From Alectoria sarmentosa (Eukaryota > Ascomycota > Lecanoromycetes > Lecanorales > Parmeliaceae), in NCBI GenBank assembly GCA_009733775.1, contig WOGZ01000110.1, forward strand, positions 1 through 64,000: DNA of 64,000 nt, in the 5' to 3' direction. Below, one piece after another: positions 1 to 12,473 of the stretch (positions are counted from its first letter, which is position 1; the number at the start of each line of letters is the position of its first letter). Below the pieces are notes generated by a model. It made no database searches. It was not told the DNA's origin and saw only the letters and a program-made list of their open reading frames with translations. The translations under genes were made by a program, and so were the position numbers.

Positions 1-3000
1 AATAAATAATCGCTTTATAATAAAATTGTGATTATATAATTTAAAATTAAATATTTTTTAATAAATCTTTATTAATTTCATTTAGCGTGCGTCTCGATAT
101 TTTTAAATTTCATTTATCGAATTTATTATATCGTTTTCATTTATTCGCTTTATTCGAAAATTGATTTAATCGTTATTTTTATAAACGTATTTAAAAATAT
201 ATTTGCAAATTTTAACGTTAACGTATATTTTCACATTAATATAAACATTATATTTGATCGATAAACACGAATTATAAAATATTATTTAACAATTTTATTT
301 AAATTTATTTTTTGAATTTATAATAAATTTATGTCGACAATAAATAAAATATTCGATATTTGATTTAAAGATAATATAATCGTTAAATTTCTTTGAAAAC
401 CGCTTATTACATTAATTTTTATTCGAATTTTAATAAAATAAAACGATATTCATTTTATTTATAACGCAATAATTATAATTATTATAAATTATATATTTAA
501 TTATAATAACATAAAGATTGAAAAATCGTATATGATTAAAAATTTCAACATTAATAATAACGTTTATTTCGTTAACGTTTAAATAACGATTTTCAAAATA
601 TAATATAATAAATATATGAATATACGATAATCTTCGTTTTTGAAAATTTATAATATAATAATACGTCGAAACTCGATCTTTTGCCCGCAAAAATTAATTA
701 AAATTAAAATTAATTATCGAAATTTTAATCGATTATAATTCGATTTTCGAAACAAAAAGAAAAAATTTGAGAACATTATAAAATTTATAAACAAGAATTA
801 CGACGTATAAAAAATTAAATTATATTAAAAACATTTTCAAAAATTATAATTTACATTAATTATCTAATTAACGTGCTTTTAAAAAATTTATTATAAATAA
901 ATTCATTGAAAAAGATGAAAGAGAATTTATTAAACATTTTCTTTTTCAAAATATCGTTTATAAAAATCTTTAACTTCAATTTAAACACTCTTATTATCAA
1001 ATTAAATCGATTAATAATTAATTTATCGAATAATAAATTAATAATAATTTTAATTTATTTTAAATTGCAAATAAAAATAATGAAGATATTTAATCGATCA
1101 AATTTAATAATTAAATTTATATAATTTTAATAAAGTTATTTCATAAATTATAAATCTTTTTAATATAAGAAAGAAAAAATAATACGTTATTTATTAACTT
1201 ATGCGTTCGTAATAATTTCATTAATTTAAACATTAATGATTATTTGATAAATATTAATTCGATTAATTTTTTAATTTTGTTTTATTTAATAAAATCGATT
1301 ATTTTCAACAATTATATATATATTATAAACGAAATATTAAAACAATTTATCGCAGTGAAAAAGACGATTGAATTTAATAAAATAAATTTATATAAAATAT
1401 TTATGAAAAATCAGCTTAATAAACTTAAAAAAATAAAAACATAAATTTATAAAAAGAGATTAATGTGACTCGCTTTAAATCTTTTCGATTATTAATTCGT
1501 GAAATAAAATTATTATTATTATTTCGATTAATAAAAAAACTTTTATCAAATAAAATATTTATAATAAATATATTATTATATCATAATTATTCGTTAAATA
1601 AAAAGATAAAAAAATAATGTAATAATATATAAACGAGATATTAATATAAAACATTATATTTATTATTATTTTAAATTTCAATTAAAACGTTTCTCGTCTC
1701 GAATATGCTTAATAAATTATTTATATCGTTTTTTTAAACAATAACGATTTTATTTAAAATAAAACGATTATAAATGCGTAAATTATAATGTTATAAATTT
1801 TTATACAATAATTTATAATTTCGTGTAATTAAATCGATCTTTAATTTTTTAAATATCGTTTTGAAAATAATAATGTAAAAATTAATGTTTTTAAAAAGAA
1901 TAATTATTTTTTAATAAAATCATTATTTGATATTATTATAATAATTATATTTAATAATATTAATATAAAAAACGCGGTCGAAAAAAAGTTATATCGTATT
2001 ATAAATTGTTTTTAAATATTATTTATAATATAAATTTATTCAAAAATCAATCTTTCGTTTTTTGAAGGCGTTAAAATGAGTATATAAATAATAATCGCGT
2101 TTTACATTTTACATATAAATGAAATTATCGAATAATTAATAATAATTTATTATAAAATCATCGAGACGACATTATTATATTAAATATTATAAACGCGATA
2201 TTTTTTACATTTATCGATTAAAATTATAATGTTAAGTTTTAAAAAATGTAAAATATTATTACTATCACGTTTATTAAAGTTAATGAAATTATTTATATTC
2301 GTTTTCATTTTATAATACTCTTTATTCTCATTTTAATCGTTATTTAAATCGTTATTTTATAAAACGTTTATTTTAAATATAACGATTTCAATTTTGTTAT
2401 TATTATAATATTATTTAAATATCTTATTTATAAACGACGTCGCATTATATCGATCGTAAATTTAATTTATAAAATCGAGATTATATCGCAAAGATTTTAT
2501 AATATATAAATAACGCGTAATATAATTTGTTAATTTTATTAAAAATTAAATAAATTGAGTAAATTGAATAATTTTCAAAAAAGAATTAGAAAACGCGCTA
2601 TTAAAGAAATCGATATTAAGAAAATTTACTAATAAAACTCGCAATAAAGAATTCTTTATATCGATTAAAACACTTTTCGATCGTTTAAAAATATAAAATA
2701 CGCGTCGTTGAGCGAAAAAAAAGATAAAAAGCGAAATAAAAAAGAAAAGCGCGTTTTAAAAAAACGAAAATCGATTAATTTAAAAAAAAAAAACGACTAT
2801 AAAAGCGAAAAATTTATTCGAAATCTTTTTAAAGATTTTTTTACGCGTTTATAAATAATAATAAATAATTATTAATTTTTTATTCGATCTCGATTATTAA
2901 TAATAATAAATTTCGCGAAAAATTGTTTAAAAAGGTTAATAAAGGTTTTAAAAAAGAAATAAAGAAAATATACGTATTTTAAACGTTTAATAACGTTTGA

Positions 3001-4205
3001 GCGAAGAGTATTAAAGTTAAATGTATTTATATTAATTATAAATTAATAAATTAATAAAAGAATAACGATTATACGCGTCTTCGCTGATAAATAAATAAAT
3101 CGAAAAAAATATTAATCGCGTCGAGTAAACTTAATACGACTTTAAGATCGATATTTAAATATTTATTCACTTGATAAATAATAAACTAATTTTCATAATT
3201 TTTACATCATTAAATAACGTAAAGCGAGCTTTATAATTCACGAAATTTTGAAAATAATTTATATTTAAAAAGGTAAAAAACATAAATTGTAAGATTTTTA
3301 TATACAAATTTTAATAAAGACGCTCGAAAGATCTAAAAGCCGTTATTCGAACGCTAATCGAAAAGTGTAATAACTTCAAATTTATAATTAACTTCACATA
3401 TAAATTCAAGGTTTTTTAATTTAATTTTACATTATTCTTTTATATATACTAATAATATATATAAAACTTTAAATTTATTTCGATAATTTCTTTAATAAAA
3501 ATCCTCGAAATTTTTTGAGAAAATTTCGAAAAATAAAAGAGTTTAAAAAAAAGTTTATTAAATATTAAAAACATTTAATTTTTTTTTAAAACGTTTTAAT
3601 TTATTTGATTAAATATTATAAAAATAATATTATTCAAAAACGCGTACTCGAATTATATTTTTATTTATCTATTTTATTATTATATGATATATAATATAAA
3701 AAAAATAAAAATAAAAAAAATATAAGAAATTAATATTCGAGATTTAATTTTATAAAATAATTTATTTAAAACGTATTCGCGTTTAAATCGAAAATGAAGA
3801 AATAAAATAAATTTTAATTTAAAATTTATAAAATCTAAAGATTTAATTAACGAAATCTTATTTTAAATATATAAATACTTTTTTTGCATAATTTTTAATT
3901 ATAAAAAAAGTAAGCTTTTTAATTAAATTTTTATATGCTATTATATAATTTACATTATTAACTCGAATAAATTATTTAAATTTATTAATATTTAATATAC
4001 TTAAATTTTTTAAATGAAATATTTCTTTTAAAATAATTTTATAATTTTATAATATTAAAATTTATCTCTTTTCGATAATATTTATAAATTTTATAAAAAG
4101 TTTTTAAAATTTATATTAATAATTTAATAAAAAGTATTTTTAACAATTAAGTTCTTTAATTTAAAGTTAATTAAAGTAAAACGAAATATAATTATAAAAG
4201 AAATT
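1..4205. repeat. AT-rich RIP-like block without genes
   Basis: About 4.2 kb of extremely AT-rich DNA with no credible gene. The open frames in it are short, rich in I, N, K, F and L, and look like chance products of base composition. Residual cytosines sit mostly in CpG: of 27 C bases in positions 1-300, 14 are followed by G. This fits old repeats whose non-CpG cytosines were converted to T on both strands. I cannot name the original elements. Confidence 0.8.
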
Positions 4206-4295
4206 TCAATTAACTATGTTATACGTAAAATGTAAATAAATAAATATGTATATATAAAGCATGATGCTGATGAAAGATAGTTGCGTGCGGAGTTC

Positions 4296-4385
4296 AGCCC
4301 TAACCCTAATTTTACATAAGCAATTGCATGCAAGTTGCGCTAGTATTGCAATTTGCATGCAATGGTGAGCAAATCGCGCAATTTG
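4296..4385. repeat. Left arm of 90-bp inverted repeat with telomere-like motif
   Basis: A 90-bp sequence that recurs in inverted orientation at 10,124-10,213 (84 of 90 positions identical by hand alignment, no gaps). It holds two CCCTAA units, several copies of a TTGCATGCAA-like palindrome and alternating CAATTGC words. Together the arms bracket the SUA5-RQC2 gene pair. A more degraded relative lies at about 10,580-10,665. Confidence 0.85.
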
Positions 4386-4533
4386 TAGTGCCCTAAATGG
4401 GACTCTAGACCTCGACATTGACCTTCCATTTTCCATACGTGTACACATTCCGTAACTTTGAACAGGACGATCCTGTGCCTGCAGTTCTTCAAGGCAATAC
4501 TACGCAGTACAAGACTTTCAGTTTCATTCTACC

Positions 4534-5934
4534 ATGGCACCAGGCAATGATGCCGCTGTGCAGACGAAGCGGCGTAGAACTCGAGTACTCCAGGTCGATG
4601 CATCTAAGATTGGCCACTTTGTCTTTGATGATCACCAACAATCTTTTCTCGGAAACTGGAAGATTCAATTATTTGAAGATAGTCCCGATGCCGCCAACGT
4701 GTTGGAAGCTGCGTCGCAGCTTCGGGACAGTGACCTACCGGTGGCCTTTCCTACTGAGACTGTCTACGGTCTAGGAGCAGACGCAACTCGCAGCTCCGCC
4801 GTTCGTGGGATATACAATGCGAAGCAGAGGCCATTGGACAATCCTCTCATCATCCACGTCAGCTCACTCTCTCAGCTTCGCAATCTTCTCATCCCCAGCA
4901 ATCCTACTGCTCCTTCTCCCAACTCTCCCCAAGACTCGGTCCCCGAGATCTACCATCCTCTGATCTCTCGCTTTTGGCCCGGACCACTTACCATACTCAT
5001 ACCTCTGCCCATACCGTCACCATTGGCACCAGAAGTCACCACCTCGCTCCCCACGGTCGCGGTCCGCATGCCATCATCACCACTTGCCCTTGCTCTCATT
5101 CAACTCGCTGGTGTTCCTCTTGCAGCACCATCTGCAAACGCTTCTTCAAGACCCTCTCCTACAACCGCTGCTCATGTTCTGCATGACCTCTCTGGAAGTA
5201 TCGACTTGATACTCGACGGGGGCCCCTGTATTGTTGGTGTGGAGAGCACAGTTGTCGATGGCTTGACATTTCCACCAGTGATCCTAAGGCCAGGAGGGGT
5301 GTCAATAGATATGTTGAGAGATTGTCCTGGTTGGGAAGATGTGAGGGTCGCGTATAGTGACGGAGCAGAGAGTGGCGTGCCAAGAGCGCCTGGAATGAAA
5401 TACAAACATTATTCGCCAAATGCAAAGGTACTTCTGTTCCACGGCCAATGGAACGCCACACTTGTGAAGGGGTACCTCACTGGTGGAAGCATTGGCGTTC
5501 TGAGGACAAAGACGTGGAAGGTTGGGCATTTGCGGATGAATCTGCAGTCTTCCAAAGACACTGGAGTATCAGAACCAAACGGTCATCCATATCTTCGTGA
5601 TCGAAACAGTCATCAGACCATGGAGAGCCTAGACGGCAGAACGGAAATTGAAGATATCAGACAGCAAAGTACGCTTTCATCCGGCTCTTCTGCGCGGCTT
5701 TTTCGAGTGTACCTGGGTGATGAGCCCGAGCAAATTATGACCGATCTCTGGACTATTGGCCTGGGGCCTGATACAGCAGACATAGCTCGAGGCTTATTCT
5801 CTGCCCTGCGAGAACTCGATCAAAACGGCGTCGACATCATTTGTGTGGAAGGCATAAATGATAATGAGGGTGATGCAGCAGCAGCAGTAATGAACAGACT
5901 TCGGAAAGCCGCAGAAGCAGAAATCAATCTTTGA
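4534..5934 (+). CDS. SUA5: Threonylcarbamoyl-AMP synthase (Sua5)
   Basis: Sua5/YrdC enzyme of 466 residues that makes threonylcarbamoyl-AMP from threonine, bicarbonate and ATP, the first step of t6A37 modification of ANN-decoding tRNAs; it acts in cytosol and often mitochondria. The YrdC domain (about residues 55-270) carries the conserved FPTETVYGLGADA segment (72-84) and the K97/R99 pair in NAKQRPLDNPL. A C-terminal Sua5 domain (about 365-460) follows a variable linker, as in the eukaryotic and archaeal long form. The ATG at 4534 has a good context (accATGg). The gene is a single exon. It is convergent with RQC2, and the two stop codons are only 47 bp apart. Confidence 0.95.
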   Translation: MAPGNDAAVQTKRRRTRVLQVDASKIGHFVFDDHQQSFLGNWKIQLFEDSPDAANVLEAASQLRDSDLPVAFPTETVYGLGADATRSSAVRGIYNAKQRPLDNPLIIHVSSLSQLRNLLIPSNPTAPSPNSPQDSVPEIYHPLISRFWPGPLTILIPLPIPSPLAPEVTTSLPTVAVRMPSSPLALALIQLAGVPLAAPSANASSRPSPTTAAHVLHDLSGSIDLILDGGPCIVGVESTVVDGLTFPPVILRPGGVSIDMLRDCPGWEDVRVAYSDGAESGVPRAPGMKYKHYSPNAKVLLFHGQWNATLVKGYLTGGSIGVLRTKTWKVGHLRMNLQSSKDTGVSEPNGHPYLRDRNSHQTMESLDGRTEIEDIRQQSTLSSGSSARLFRVYLGDEPEQIMTDLWTIGLGPDTADIARGLFSALRELDQNGVDIICVEGINDNEGDAAAAVMNRLRKAAEAEINL

Positions 5935-5981
5935 AGAGAAAAGAATCCGAGGTATTCTGGGTCTGATCTATGCTAGCTAAG

Positions 5982-8900
5982 CTACCTCTGCTTTTTACTG
6001 CCCTTTCCCCCCCTCTTGCCTTTCCCTGCTCCACCTCCGCCTCCACCTTTTCCTTTACCACCTGTCTCTCCTGGTCCCATGACAACCCTTACTTTGCCCA
6101 CAGGGACGACACCAATAATCTCAGGTTCACGGATAGCCTTGATCAACTCTCCTTCTCGCATTTCCACCTTCTCTTCCTCCAACATAGCTTCATTTCCCTC
6201 GCCACTACCAGGTCTTTTTTTCTTCTCTCTGTCTGTCACCATGCCATTCCACTTTCCAAGAATCTCTCTTACGGCTTTGCCCTTTTTCGTGGTCCCTGGC
6301 TGTAGTTTGACTCTCCATTTATATCTTCCCCCAATCGTGTCCCAGGGACCACAAACGACTAGCGCATCGAGGATTTCGTCGCCTGGAAGCGGAGCCGCAA
6401 CAAACGTGTCCAGGTCGCCTAATCCTTCAACTTCATTGTCATCTAATGTCTCGGTGACCTCTTCAAAATTCAGTTTGCGTAAAGTCTCAGCCTCTTTGCC
6501 CTTTTCAGCAGCCAGGGCATGTTGTTTTCGTCGTCGCTCTTTTTGCGTCGCAAGCTCCTTCTCCTTGTCAGCCTTGGCAGCTGCGTCCTCTGCGGCCTTT
6601 TCTTGAGCGGCAGCTGACCCGAGAAGACGCATGGCGAGTGCACGGTCCTCTTCGTCTTGATTCGCATACTTGGTCTTGAGCTTTTGGTGTTTGCCATGCT
6701 TCCCACGTATTCGAGGCTGCAGGGATTTTTTGTCCGGCCGAACAGATGGACTTGAAATTTGGGCTGGGGTTGCGTTGCCTTCTGAGTTCGTGCTGGTAGG
6801 TGCTGCTTGTGCGGGATCCGTGGTGGACGGTAAAGGCCCCTTGCGCAAAAACCCGCGTTCTTTAGCAGAAAGGTGATGCTTATGATCATTCTCTGCAGTC
6901 GAGGTTTCAGTATTAGGGGCCTGTTCCTGCTGCTCACTGTCATCGTCCTCATCATTGCTCTCACTAGACGTTGCCTCATTGAGATCAGTGCCCAGTTCTA
7001 CGGCTAGGATATCAGTGGCCTGATTGTGAGGATGCGATGCGCTGTGCCGGCCACTGGTGGGCTGTAACGGATTGTCACGCACGATCTCGGAGTTGTCATT
7101 ATCGTTGGTGTCATCTCCGCTGTTACTTTCAGTTCCACCTGCGTCTTGGATCTGTGCAAGTTCTTGTTTTTCATCGTCATCGACCTCAGTATGTTGATCT
7201 TCGGCTTCGCTTTTCAGTCCATGAGCATCTTCTTGGTCGTCTTCATCATTTTCAACACGTTTCGCAAATTCTAACGGTGGTGTAAGACCTACGGGATCTT
7301 GAATCCTATGCTTGAGATGACGTACTTTGCTCTTTTCGCTAACTTTGAACATGATTCCAAACCCAAGGAGCAGTTGAGCTGGAGGAAGAAAGTTCTTATG
7401 GCCTCGGATCTCGAAGCTACCGGTTGGAAGGAACTCCCCCGTGGGAGCAGTTTTCGATACTTGGGTTGCATCCACCCACCAAGCAGACATGACCGCCTTC
7501 GAATCCCAAGCGTTGGAAGTGGCTACAGCTAAGGTGCCTGCCTGTGAGAGCGTTGAGGGCGGCATTGGGCTTTCCGTAATGCCTGGCTTGTTCTTGACTA
7601 CCACAGACGCGGCGCCATGCAGATCAGCATGAATGTATATATCTCCTTTCTTGAGATGCCTTTTGTACAAGGTCTCGTTTTGCTGGGCGTCCTTCCCACC
7701 AAGTACAAGATAACCTTCGGAAGAGATGAAGTAGAAAAATTTCTCAAACCATAAAGCCTTCCTCTGAGGACGCATGACCTCTTTCTCTTGTTTCAAGCCT
7801 CTCTTGAGGTCAGCACTAATCTTCTTCTCTGTACTCCTTAGAGCTTTCTCGGACGACTGGAGCGTCTTCTGCTCCTTCACTGCTGCAGACCTCTTTTGTT
7901 CGTAGTATTGCCGGGCATTTGACCAGGGTGAGAGCGCCAGGTCGATGTCCACAGCAAGACGCTTGTCAGCAAGCTCTGAAACTTTGGGCCCCTTCGAGCT
8001 GGTTTGGAGATCTTCATCGCTATCTGAGACATCGCTACCGGTTTCATCCCCATCATAATCGTCCTCGTCTTCATAGGTTGCCTCTGAAAGAAGTAAGGTT
8101 GCTGTGTTTTCGTGTAATTTCAGTGGAAACTTGATTATTTCTGCCACAACATTGTGTCGTTCCTGTTCCATTTCAATCAAACGTGCGATTTCTCGCCAAT
8201 CCATGCCCTGGCTTATCAGGGCATTTACCGCCACAGTAGCCTCTTGTACTTTCTGCAAGTTGGCTTCTATAGCTTGCGCTTTTCGGATATTGAGCTCCTG
8301 GACCTCCTGCAATCCCCCGAGACGTTTCTGATAGTCCAGCCTTGCTGTCTCGAGTTTCCTCTTGGCATTGTCTTCCCGCTCTGTGAGACGTGACTCGAGC
8401 TTTTGTGACTCAATTGAGGAAAAGAATTCGTCGACAGTCCTGTTAAAGCGGTCGAATTCGAGCATCGTGATCTCGGGATTGTTCTCGAATTGCTGAGGTC
8501 GGAAGGGGTGGAAGTCCTCATACATGAGACTGTGTCCCGTAGCTTTCGCATCATTCAGGAATGGGTCTTGGACCACGACGCTGGTTGGTTTTGCTGGTTT
8601 AGCAATGATGTACCCTTTGCACATTGCGGAACTCGCTAAACTGTCCACAATCCTTTGGGCTTCCCCCAATGCTGCGACGAGCCTTTCCCTCAAAGACAGA
8701 TCTTTAATCACGTCCGCAACAGGAGTATGGCGGTCGAATGCAGCCACTCGTAGCGCGTGGTCAATCAGCATTGGTGGAAATTCACTCAGAGAATTTGCAA
8801 GGGCTTTACGCAGAGCATCACCAGGCCTTTTGTTCGACTTCTTCTGATGCGCTGTGATCTCTCCATCGACTTCGTCAACAGATTTCTGCAAACCTGCACT

Positions 8901-9657
8901 GATCCTTTCAGAAGTTAAAGCTGGAACACCACTGTAATTTTGGCGATTCTCCAAGGAATACTTCAAGCCTACACGCAGCTGTTCTTGCTCTTCCGCGACG
9001 ATACGAAGCAGGCTAATGATCATCAGATCCTTGTCTGCGAGAACTATGTTGCCTCCAGCATAAAATTCGAGAAACAGCCGATCTGTAAAGCTTAGCACTT
9101 AGCATACTGTTCCCCAACATAGAAGGTCCATGCATAGGACAATTCCCACCGGATGACTTCAACCCGAACACGAGTCGTAGTACGAATCCAGGCTCGATTG
9201 AGCTGAATCGAATTCTGCAGAATGCTTACATTGGCCGTCACTAAATTGAATTTCGATAATTCTGTCCGTACCAACCTGGGACACAGCTGTAACTCTACGC
9301 GTCCTCAGAAACTTGCGTAGCCGCGCAACAAAAGCCGAGGGGGCAACAGCTGTAACCCGGGTAAAGCTTGTTAGATGACATCGGAAACCCGAGTCAATGA
9401 CCAAGGATTCACGCTGGTCCGGTTTGGCGAATTTTAGGACGAAGATGCGCTTCGACATCGATATCAGCGCAGGCTGTAGACCAGCTCAGGAGAATGACTT
9501 ACAGATGAAAGATCGTAGATATTGGCAAGACGCAGCGTACAGAGAGTGTGGGATAGTTCTTGAGCAATGACCTTGAACTACTCAGCATTGCAAACCTGAA
9601 TCTCTAGGCGATTCAGAGGCTTACCTTGACGTCTAGAGAGGAGAATCTTTGCTTCAT
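5982..9657 (-). CDS. RQC2: Ribosome quality control factor Rqc2/NEMF (NFACT family)
   Basis: Rqc2 (Tae2, NEMF) binds the 60S subunit carrying a stalled peptidyl-tRNA, recruits Ltn1 and in yeast adds C-terminal Ala/Thr tails. Four exons: 9625-9657, 9503-9571, 9230-9449 and 5982-9082, giving 1140 residues. The first three were found by matching the conserved NFACT-N start (MKQRFSSLDVK, then VIAQELS and NIYDLSS). Both of the first introns are 53 nt and end in AAG rather than the usual YAG. D9 and the D96-R97 pair in QVGTDRI match the yeast residues needed for tailing. Next come a coiled coil (about 330-530), the NFACT-R domain (from about 550, LWFEKFFYF), acidic and lysine-rich linkers, an NFACT-C domain near the end and a glycine/lysine-rich tail. 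The upstream 53-nt intron ends are the least certain part. Confidence 0.93.
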
Positions 9658-10026
9658 GGCTGCAGACTGAATTTGCAAAACTGATTAGAGACAAAGAATG
9701 GATATCAAAAACATGAACGCTGCAAGTGAAAGCTTCACAAGACGTCATGCAAAAATACTATCGACTTAGTATTACACTAAATAGTATAATGGTCCTTGTG
9801 AAAACCACGGCCCTTTACTACGACTTCACAACGAGATCTCTATCGAAGAAGGGCTTGGTGACAAGTCTCGACCTTTTGATGCTCTCTATCATTGCACGGA
9901 GGAAAGTATCTTCTTAAAAGCACTGAGTATCAAAGTATCAGGTGACGAAGTAATATTAATTCTGTTGTTCCGACGCCAAGACTTGCGGGCAGGGTAATAT
10001 CTTACAAATTAATTGATTGCAGCGTA
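9658..10026. other. RQC2 upstream region
   Basis: About 370 bp between the RQC2 start and a fold-back element. It should contain the RQC2 promoter. I see no clear TATA box, regulatory repeat or second gene. Confidence 0.5.
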
Positions 10027-10111
10027 CGGAGGTGGGCACCAAAAGTCCTGCACCAGCGCTAGTAGCAGCCCTAGCCCTTGGCGGGTGCAGGACTTTTGGT
10101 GCCCACCTCCG
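10027..10111. repeat. Fold-back element with perfect 28-bp arms
   Basis: Arms 10,027-10,054 and 10,084-10,111 are exact reverse complements of 28 bp separated by a 29-nt loop. It sits 12 bp from the right arm of the inverted repeat at 10,124. No coding capacity. It could be a miniature non-autonomous transposable element or the fused ends of one. Confidence 0.85.
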
Positions 10112-10123
10112 CATAGGGGTAGG

Positions 10124-10213
10124 CAAATTGCGCAATATGCTCACCGTTGCATGCAAATTGCAGTACTAACGCAACTTGCATGCAATTGCTTATGTAAACT
10201 TAGGGTTAGGGCT
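10124..10213. repeat. Right arm of 90-bp inverted repeat
   Basis: Inverted partner of 4,296-4,385 (84/90 identical), ending in two TTAGGG-type units. Most differences between the arms are transitions. It lies at the edge between the SUA5-RQC2 island and the next AT-rich block. Confidence 0.85.
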
Positions 10214-11690
10214 AGTCGCTGCACCGCAACTATTTACCACCAACACCAGACTTCATATATACATATATATTTATCTACATATCAGTCAATTGAGAGTTCT
10301 TTTATAAAAATGTCTCATTTTATCTTAAATATTTTAAAGCGAAGAATACGATTGTTGAAAGGACTTTTTATTCAATGAATAACATTTTAACCTCGAACGA
10401 GAAATTAATTGCATTAAAAGAATTAATGCTATAAAATAATAATAATAATAAAATTATTAATAAAATCAGAATCAGAATATGAAAGATCATGAAAAATAAG
10501 TTATTAAAGAAATTATTTAGTCATGTTTTTTACTGTTTTTGATCCTATAATAGCTTTAAATATAATATAAATTTTAATGCAAATTGCGTCTTTCACCGTT
10601 GTATGCAAATTGCAATTCAAATGCGATTAGCGTGCAATGCATATAACTTACAATTCGTATTCTATCTTCGTAGCATCGATAAGATATTTAAAATAAAATA
10701 TATATTATAATATTTAATATATTAAATGTTAACGTTTTAATTTGCCATTAGTTAAAATACGATAAATTTCAAAATGTGATTAATTGAATAACTGTAATCT
10801 TTTATTTTCTTTAACTTCGCGTTCACATTATCAATATTATTTATCTCGAAATATTATTTATCTTAAAACGCATTCGATTAATTAAAGATCAGCGACTTCA
10901 AATACATACATTAATAAATATTGATTGAAATCCTCGCAAGATCCTCGAACACTCGAATATTACGCAGCGTCAGAGGCAATACGTCAAAAATCATCGTCTT
11001 ATTTTATAAAAAACGCGATGCGATTTCAGATTAGTTATTGATACGTTATATCGTATTTGTTATGATTTCTTTTTTATATATTTATATTATATCTGCATTA
11101 TTACTCGATATGTTTGATATATTCGATATATTTTTATACTTGTATCGTATTTGCGTTAATCTCAATTTGGTTTAGCGTTTTAGCGATAACGCATTTTCTT
11201 TATAATGTCGTTTTTTGTGATTACTTTTTATAAATAATATTTTTTATATATTATTAATATAAATTATTGTATATATATTAAATCTTTAATATAATATTAT
11301 TTTTATATCTTTTTTAAACTATAACGAATTGTTAACGAAGTTAAAAATGTAATTAAAAAAACGTATTAATTATAATAAAAATTTATTATTAACATTTTGA
11401 TAATAATACGTTAAAAATTTAAAACGTGAATTTCGCGTATTAAGATCTGTTGATAAATCGTATAATAAAACGTTTTTAACACGATTTAATTTATCATATA
11501 CGTAACGTATAAAAAATATAATTATAAAGTATTGTTATTAAATTTTTTCAAACGAAGCTTAATATAAAACTTTTTCTCGATTTTTAAATAATGTTTATTA
11601 TTATAATATTTATAATAATTATTATTGCAACGATTATTTACTTAAATGTAATTTTATATTTATATAATGCGATTTTATCTTTTACGTGCG
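10214..11690. repeat. AT-rich RIP-like relic block
   Basis: Degraded repeat DNA with no gene. A decayed third copy of the 90-bp repeat lies near 10,580-10,665, recognisable from its ATGCAAATTGC words. The remainder is AT-rich with C bases mainly in CpG. Confidence 0.7.
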
Positions 11691-12473
11691 TTTAACGATG
11701 ATTTAAACAAAAAATTGCGGGGTCGATTGTTAGTTTCGCGCTCCCGCCAGGATTGTAAATACTCTCGAGATTCTGGCGTTGATAGTTTTACTCGCCTGAT
11801 TAACCTATATCTATCTAGCCGAGGGGGGTGTACATGTATCAAAAAGTGGTGTATATCTATAGCCACCCTTTTGTTAAGGAAAGACCGTAATCTCCCTTTG
11901 GTTAAGGTGTGCGGGCTTTTCTGCTACCCGCGTGCCTGAGTACGAAGTAGTGCTTCAATCCGGCACTAACGCTGAATGGCTAGCCCTTCCAGTCCGCGTT
12001 CCTACCTCAACCTAATATTCCTTTCTGAAATCGATCCAATCATTTGATTGTCAACACTTCGGTGCTTCATTCTTTAATCAACATTGTCACTTTCCTTCCC
12101 TTTCCACATCACCAATGATTATTTTTGACGATCCGGTTAGATTACAGGGACTGGGAACAAGAGTTGCCCTCGTAAGATCGCTCATGGCAAATCATCAAAG
12201 GCGATGATGACCCGACTGGCCGGAACCCTACAGCTATATCAATCTGCGTCTTGCACCGAGGAGCTTACAAATAGGCATTATTGATTGTTAATTAAACATT
12301 CACATATTGTATTCTCAATCCACAATCAAAGTCCTAGAGTTGTACTTCCTCTCTCTTCTACCCCCACTCCCTATCTCTGCCCGCTTTCTTTTTCTAAACA
12401 TTGTCTCCTGGTTTCTCAACGCGTTTATATACATCATCTCCTCGTAAAGGCCTCGACTTCTGTGGTTCTTGGT
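11691..12473. repeat. Intergenic region with dispersed repeat relic
   Basis: GC-balanced intergenic DNA. Positions about 11,790-11,880 are related to 26,715-26,830: shared blocks include CTCGCC..TTAACCT, then GGGGGGT and TACATGTATCAAAA. No gene is recognisable before the decayed oxidoreductase at 12,474. Confidence 0.5.

Noticed and set aside
1..4205. Several 60-86-codon open frames in the AT-rich block
   Set aside because: Low-complexity I/N/K/F-rich translations, no motifs, expected by chance at this base composition.
6016..6606. 196-codon plus-strand frame
   Set aside because: Antisense to the RQC2 exon; its Ser/Pro-rich translation mirrors the acidic and lysine-rich sense codons.
4296..10213. 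True telomere or chromosome end
   Set aside because: Only two TTAGGG-type units per arm, with housekeeping genes on both sides; at most telomere-like motifs within a repeat.
10013..10378. 121-codon plus-strand frame
   Set aside because: It translates the fold-back and the inverted repeat, which are repeats rather than a gene.
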